Assembly: GCA_964372115.1 (NCBI GenBank)
Contig: CAYJPN010000049.1
Span: 1 to 33,841, forward strand
Length of the DNA: 33,841 nucleotides
Direction: 5' to 3'
DNA from: CG2-30-36-16 sp964372115
Lineage (GTDB): Bacteria; Bacteroidota; Ignavibacteria; Ignavibacteriales; Ignavibacteriaceae
This document shows positions 32,691 to 33,841 of this stretch, piece by piece (position 1 is the stretch's first letter; every line of letters starts with the position of its first letter). The notes under the pieces were generated by a model, which did no database searches, was not told the origin of the DNA, and saw nothing but the letters and a program-made list of their open reading frames with translations. A program made the translations under genes and the position numbers.

Positions 32691-32992
32691 AAATATTCTG
32701 GACGAAAGAAGCATTACTTCGGTTACAAGATATTGTTGGATACATCTCAAGAGATAGTCATATCGTAGCAATTGAGTTTGTCGACAAACTAATATCACTT
32801 GCCGAAACTTTAATTGATAATCCAGAAAAATGTAGAATCGTGCCCGAATTATCTATGAATAATATCAGGGAGTTGTTACATAAAAATTATCGGATCGTAT
32901 ACTTGGTTAAGAAAAACTCTATAGATATTCTTACTGTATTTGAAGGTCATCAACTATTGAAGAAGGAAGAAATATTTAAGGGTAAAATTTGA
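32687..32992 (+). CDS. ParE/RelE-family toxin
   Basis: A 101-residue toxin, partner of the antitoxin just upstream with a 4-base ATGA overlap. The fold is that of RelE/ParE (MKIFWTKEALLRLQDIVGYISRDSHIVAIEFVDKLISLAETLIDNPEKCRIVPEL, then IRELLHKNYRIVYLVKKNSIDILTVFEGHQLL). ParE proteins poison DNA gyrase and RelE proteins cleave mRNA; the sequence leans to ParE, but the target cannot be settled here. Both genes lie within a putative cassette bounded by the repeats at 32213 and 33001. Confidence 0.9.
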   Translation: MKIFWTKEALLRLQDIVGYISRDSHIVAIEFVDKLISLAETLIDNPEKCRIVPELSMNNIRELLHKNYRIVYLVKKNSIDILTVFEGHQLLKKEEIFKGKI

Positions 32993-33000
32993 GAAACGCG

Positions 33001-33036
33001 TATAACGTTACAAGGATTCATGCCAAGCCCCGAAAA
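33001..33036 (+). repeat. Cassette-like boundary repeat, copy 2
   Basis: TATAACGTTACAAGGATT and onward, eight bases after the stop of the toxin gene, 89 percent identical to 32213-32248. It opens a stretch with three hairpins (see 33028-33116). A shorter relative, GTATAAC, is at 33692-33698 downstream of the next gene. The region has no credible coding frame despite an open one at 32989-33237. Confidence 0.35.
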
Positions 33037-33116
33037 GAAACGGGGTCTATGGATGGACCAAGCCCCGCCAAACAGATTGGCGGGCAAGCTCCAAGCGGCT
33101 TAACCCGGAGGCTTGC
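33028..33116. other. Three consecutive GC-rich hairpins
   Basis: ccccg/cggggt arms (33028-33045), cccgccaa (33064-33071) with ttggcggg (33077-33084), and gcaagc (33084-33089) with gcttgc (33111-33116). The last two share base 33084, so they may be alternative folds. The stretch is clearly more GC-rich than its surroundings. It could be a folded recombination site or a structured RNA. The rest of 32993-33385 holds a 9-bp AT-rich hairpin (33272-33295, one G-T pair) and no gene. Confidence 0.45.
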
Positions 33117-33385
33117 ATTTGCGAAAGTACATTTTATAAGTGTGTTAACTCTTACGGGATGTTGTTATCCCGAAAGAACAAAAACAACCCTTTCTTTTTG
33201 CGTATGTAAAAAGTGGAAGGAAATCTTTTCCTGCTAGAAGCGGGATGTATTCTAAAAATAAAATTAACTACGGTGTTGTGTTTTAACATAACACCCCATT
33301 ATACGCTTTAAAAGTTAAGTATATTTATAAATGCTAGTTCTACTTAAATTTGCATTTTTCATTGAATAGTTGAAAGGATATTAAA

Positions 33386-33592
33386 ATGGATAAGAAAATG
33401 AAATCAATAGGAGCTTTTATTATCGCTAGTGCCATAATTTGGGGAGTAGTAATTATAGGATGTTCATTTGTGTTAAAAGAAACTGAATGCTATGATGGGA
33501 TACAATATATTCTTTATGGTGGTGTGGTGACTCACATAATATTAATATGGGCTCCTTTAGCAATGATATTTAATAAGATAAAAAAAAATTAG
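33386..33592 (+). CDS. Small two-segment membrane protein
   Basis: A 68-residue protein of unknown function. GAAAGGAT precedes the ATG with good spacing. Two hydrophobic segments (SIGAFIIASAIIWGVVIIGCSF and YILYGGVVTHIILIWAPLAMIF) are joined by a short polar loop (KETECYDG), and the C-terminus is basic (NKIKKN). Small proteins like this appear repeatedly in Bacteroidota-type genomes, from memory. It lies between the two boundary-type sequences at 33001 and 33692, in the same orientation as the toxin-antitoxin genes. Confidence 0.7.
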   Translation: MDKKMKSIGAFIIASAIIWGVVIIGCSFVLKETECYDGIQYILYGGVVTHIILIWAPLAMIFNKIKKN

Positions 33593-33790
33593 CCTGAAGA
33601 CGTCATAAAAAAATAGGGTTTAAACTTCTGAGATCATCGATACTATTGATTGATAGCAAAAGGATAGTTTTTTGATTAAAAAATTATTCGCGTATAACAA
33701 GCAACTGCTAATGAACCATTTCCCGCATTATGTTAGTACTTGTTTTTACATTCTTATATGCTGTTGGAATTGGAAGTATTTTGAAAAATT

Positions 33791-33810
33791 TATCCGTTAG
33801 CTAACGGATA
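33791..33810. repeat. 20-bp perfect palindrome near the window end
   Basis: tatccgttag followed by ctaacggata, a perfect inverted repeat with no spacer. The same core, atccgttagcYaacggat, occurs at 32280-32297 beside the first boundary repeat. With the GTATAAC at 33692 it may form the third boundary region, cut off by the end of the window. GCAACT at 33701 and AGTTGC at 33810 could pair. Confidence 0.45.
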
Positions 33811-33841
33811 GTTGCGTTTCTTTATTACAATCGGGCGTAGT

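Noticed and set aside
32989..33237. 82-residue open frame after the toxin gene
   Set aside because: It coincides with a boundary repeat and three hairpins, its start overlaps the toxin stop, and the product (many Arg, Pro, Gly, then Cys) looks like translated repeat DNA.
1..33841. tRNA or rRNA genes
   Set aside because: I read all larger gaps for cloverleaf-like or conserved rRNA sequence and saw none; a dedicated scan could still find one.

Overview
The window is AT-rich and codes for exported proteins that end in a Por/type IX secretion (T9SS) sorting domain of the form QNYPNPFNPxTxIxYSxP. That tail, together with a short RpoD, pyruvate:ferredoxin oxidoreductase and NfnAB, points to an anaerobic or facultative member of the Ignavibacteria (Bacteroidota/Chlorobi group). 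The lineage is inferred from gene content, not from a marker search.

Layout. 1-458: no convincing gene; a hairpin, a possible IS end and a half-copy of a dispersed repeat. 459-2231: a T9SS cargo protein. 2392-4338 (minus): primary sigma factor RpoD and a membrane-anchored lytic transglycosylase. 4339-4904: a gap with a MITE-like repeat and a terminator. 4905-7236 (minus): a haem-motif DUF3365-type lipoprotein followed by an AMP-forming acyl-CoA synthetase. 7313-7768 (minus): an exported small domain with a Gly/Arg tail. 7994-10111: RecD2-like helicase. 10324-12629: NfnA-NfnB. 12675-14405 (minus): a GAF-containing sigma-54 activator, convergent with nfnB. 14678-17572: a GNAT enzyme, a MurI-type racemase (minus) and an M14 peptidase with no ATG start. 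17742-18438 (minus): a DUF2752-TM2 pair. 18640-24174 (minus): a dihydroorotate-dehydrogenase-like protein, a 1-Cys peroxiredoxin and NifJ/PFOR. 24418-25566: an exported metallophosphoesterase. 25577-32207: repeat DNA, a GNAT remnant and four tandem T9SS cargo genes. 32208-33841: a Phd/ParE toxin-antitoxin pair and a small membrane protein, separated by repeated, structured, integron-cassette-like boundaries.

How the genes fit together. NifJ makes reduced ferredoxin from pyruvate, NfnAB exchanges electrons between ferredoxin, NADH and NADPH, and the PyrD-like flavoprotein and peroxiredoxin beside NifJ fit the same redox theme. The remaining central genes are housekeeping: transcription, peptidoglycan, lipid activation and DNA repair.

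The most unusual signal is repeat biology. Degenerate tandem repeats with a strict 7-nt period but different unit sequences occur between genes (20537-20564, 25577-25646, 25664-25698) and inside T9SS cargo genes (1767-1794, 26211-26252). Two other palindromic repeat types are also read in frame inside cargo genes (28774-28815 and its twin 31987-32028; 31709-31727). Insertions fall at two recurrent places: one loop of a fibronectin-III-like domain and the loop after the YSIP strand of the sorting domain. This looks like repeat elements tolerated, and perhaps recycled, as linkers in secreted proteins.
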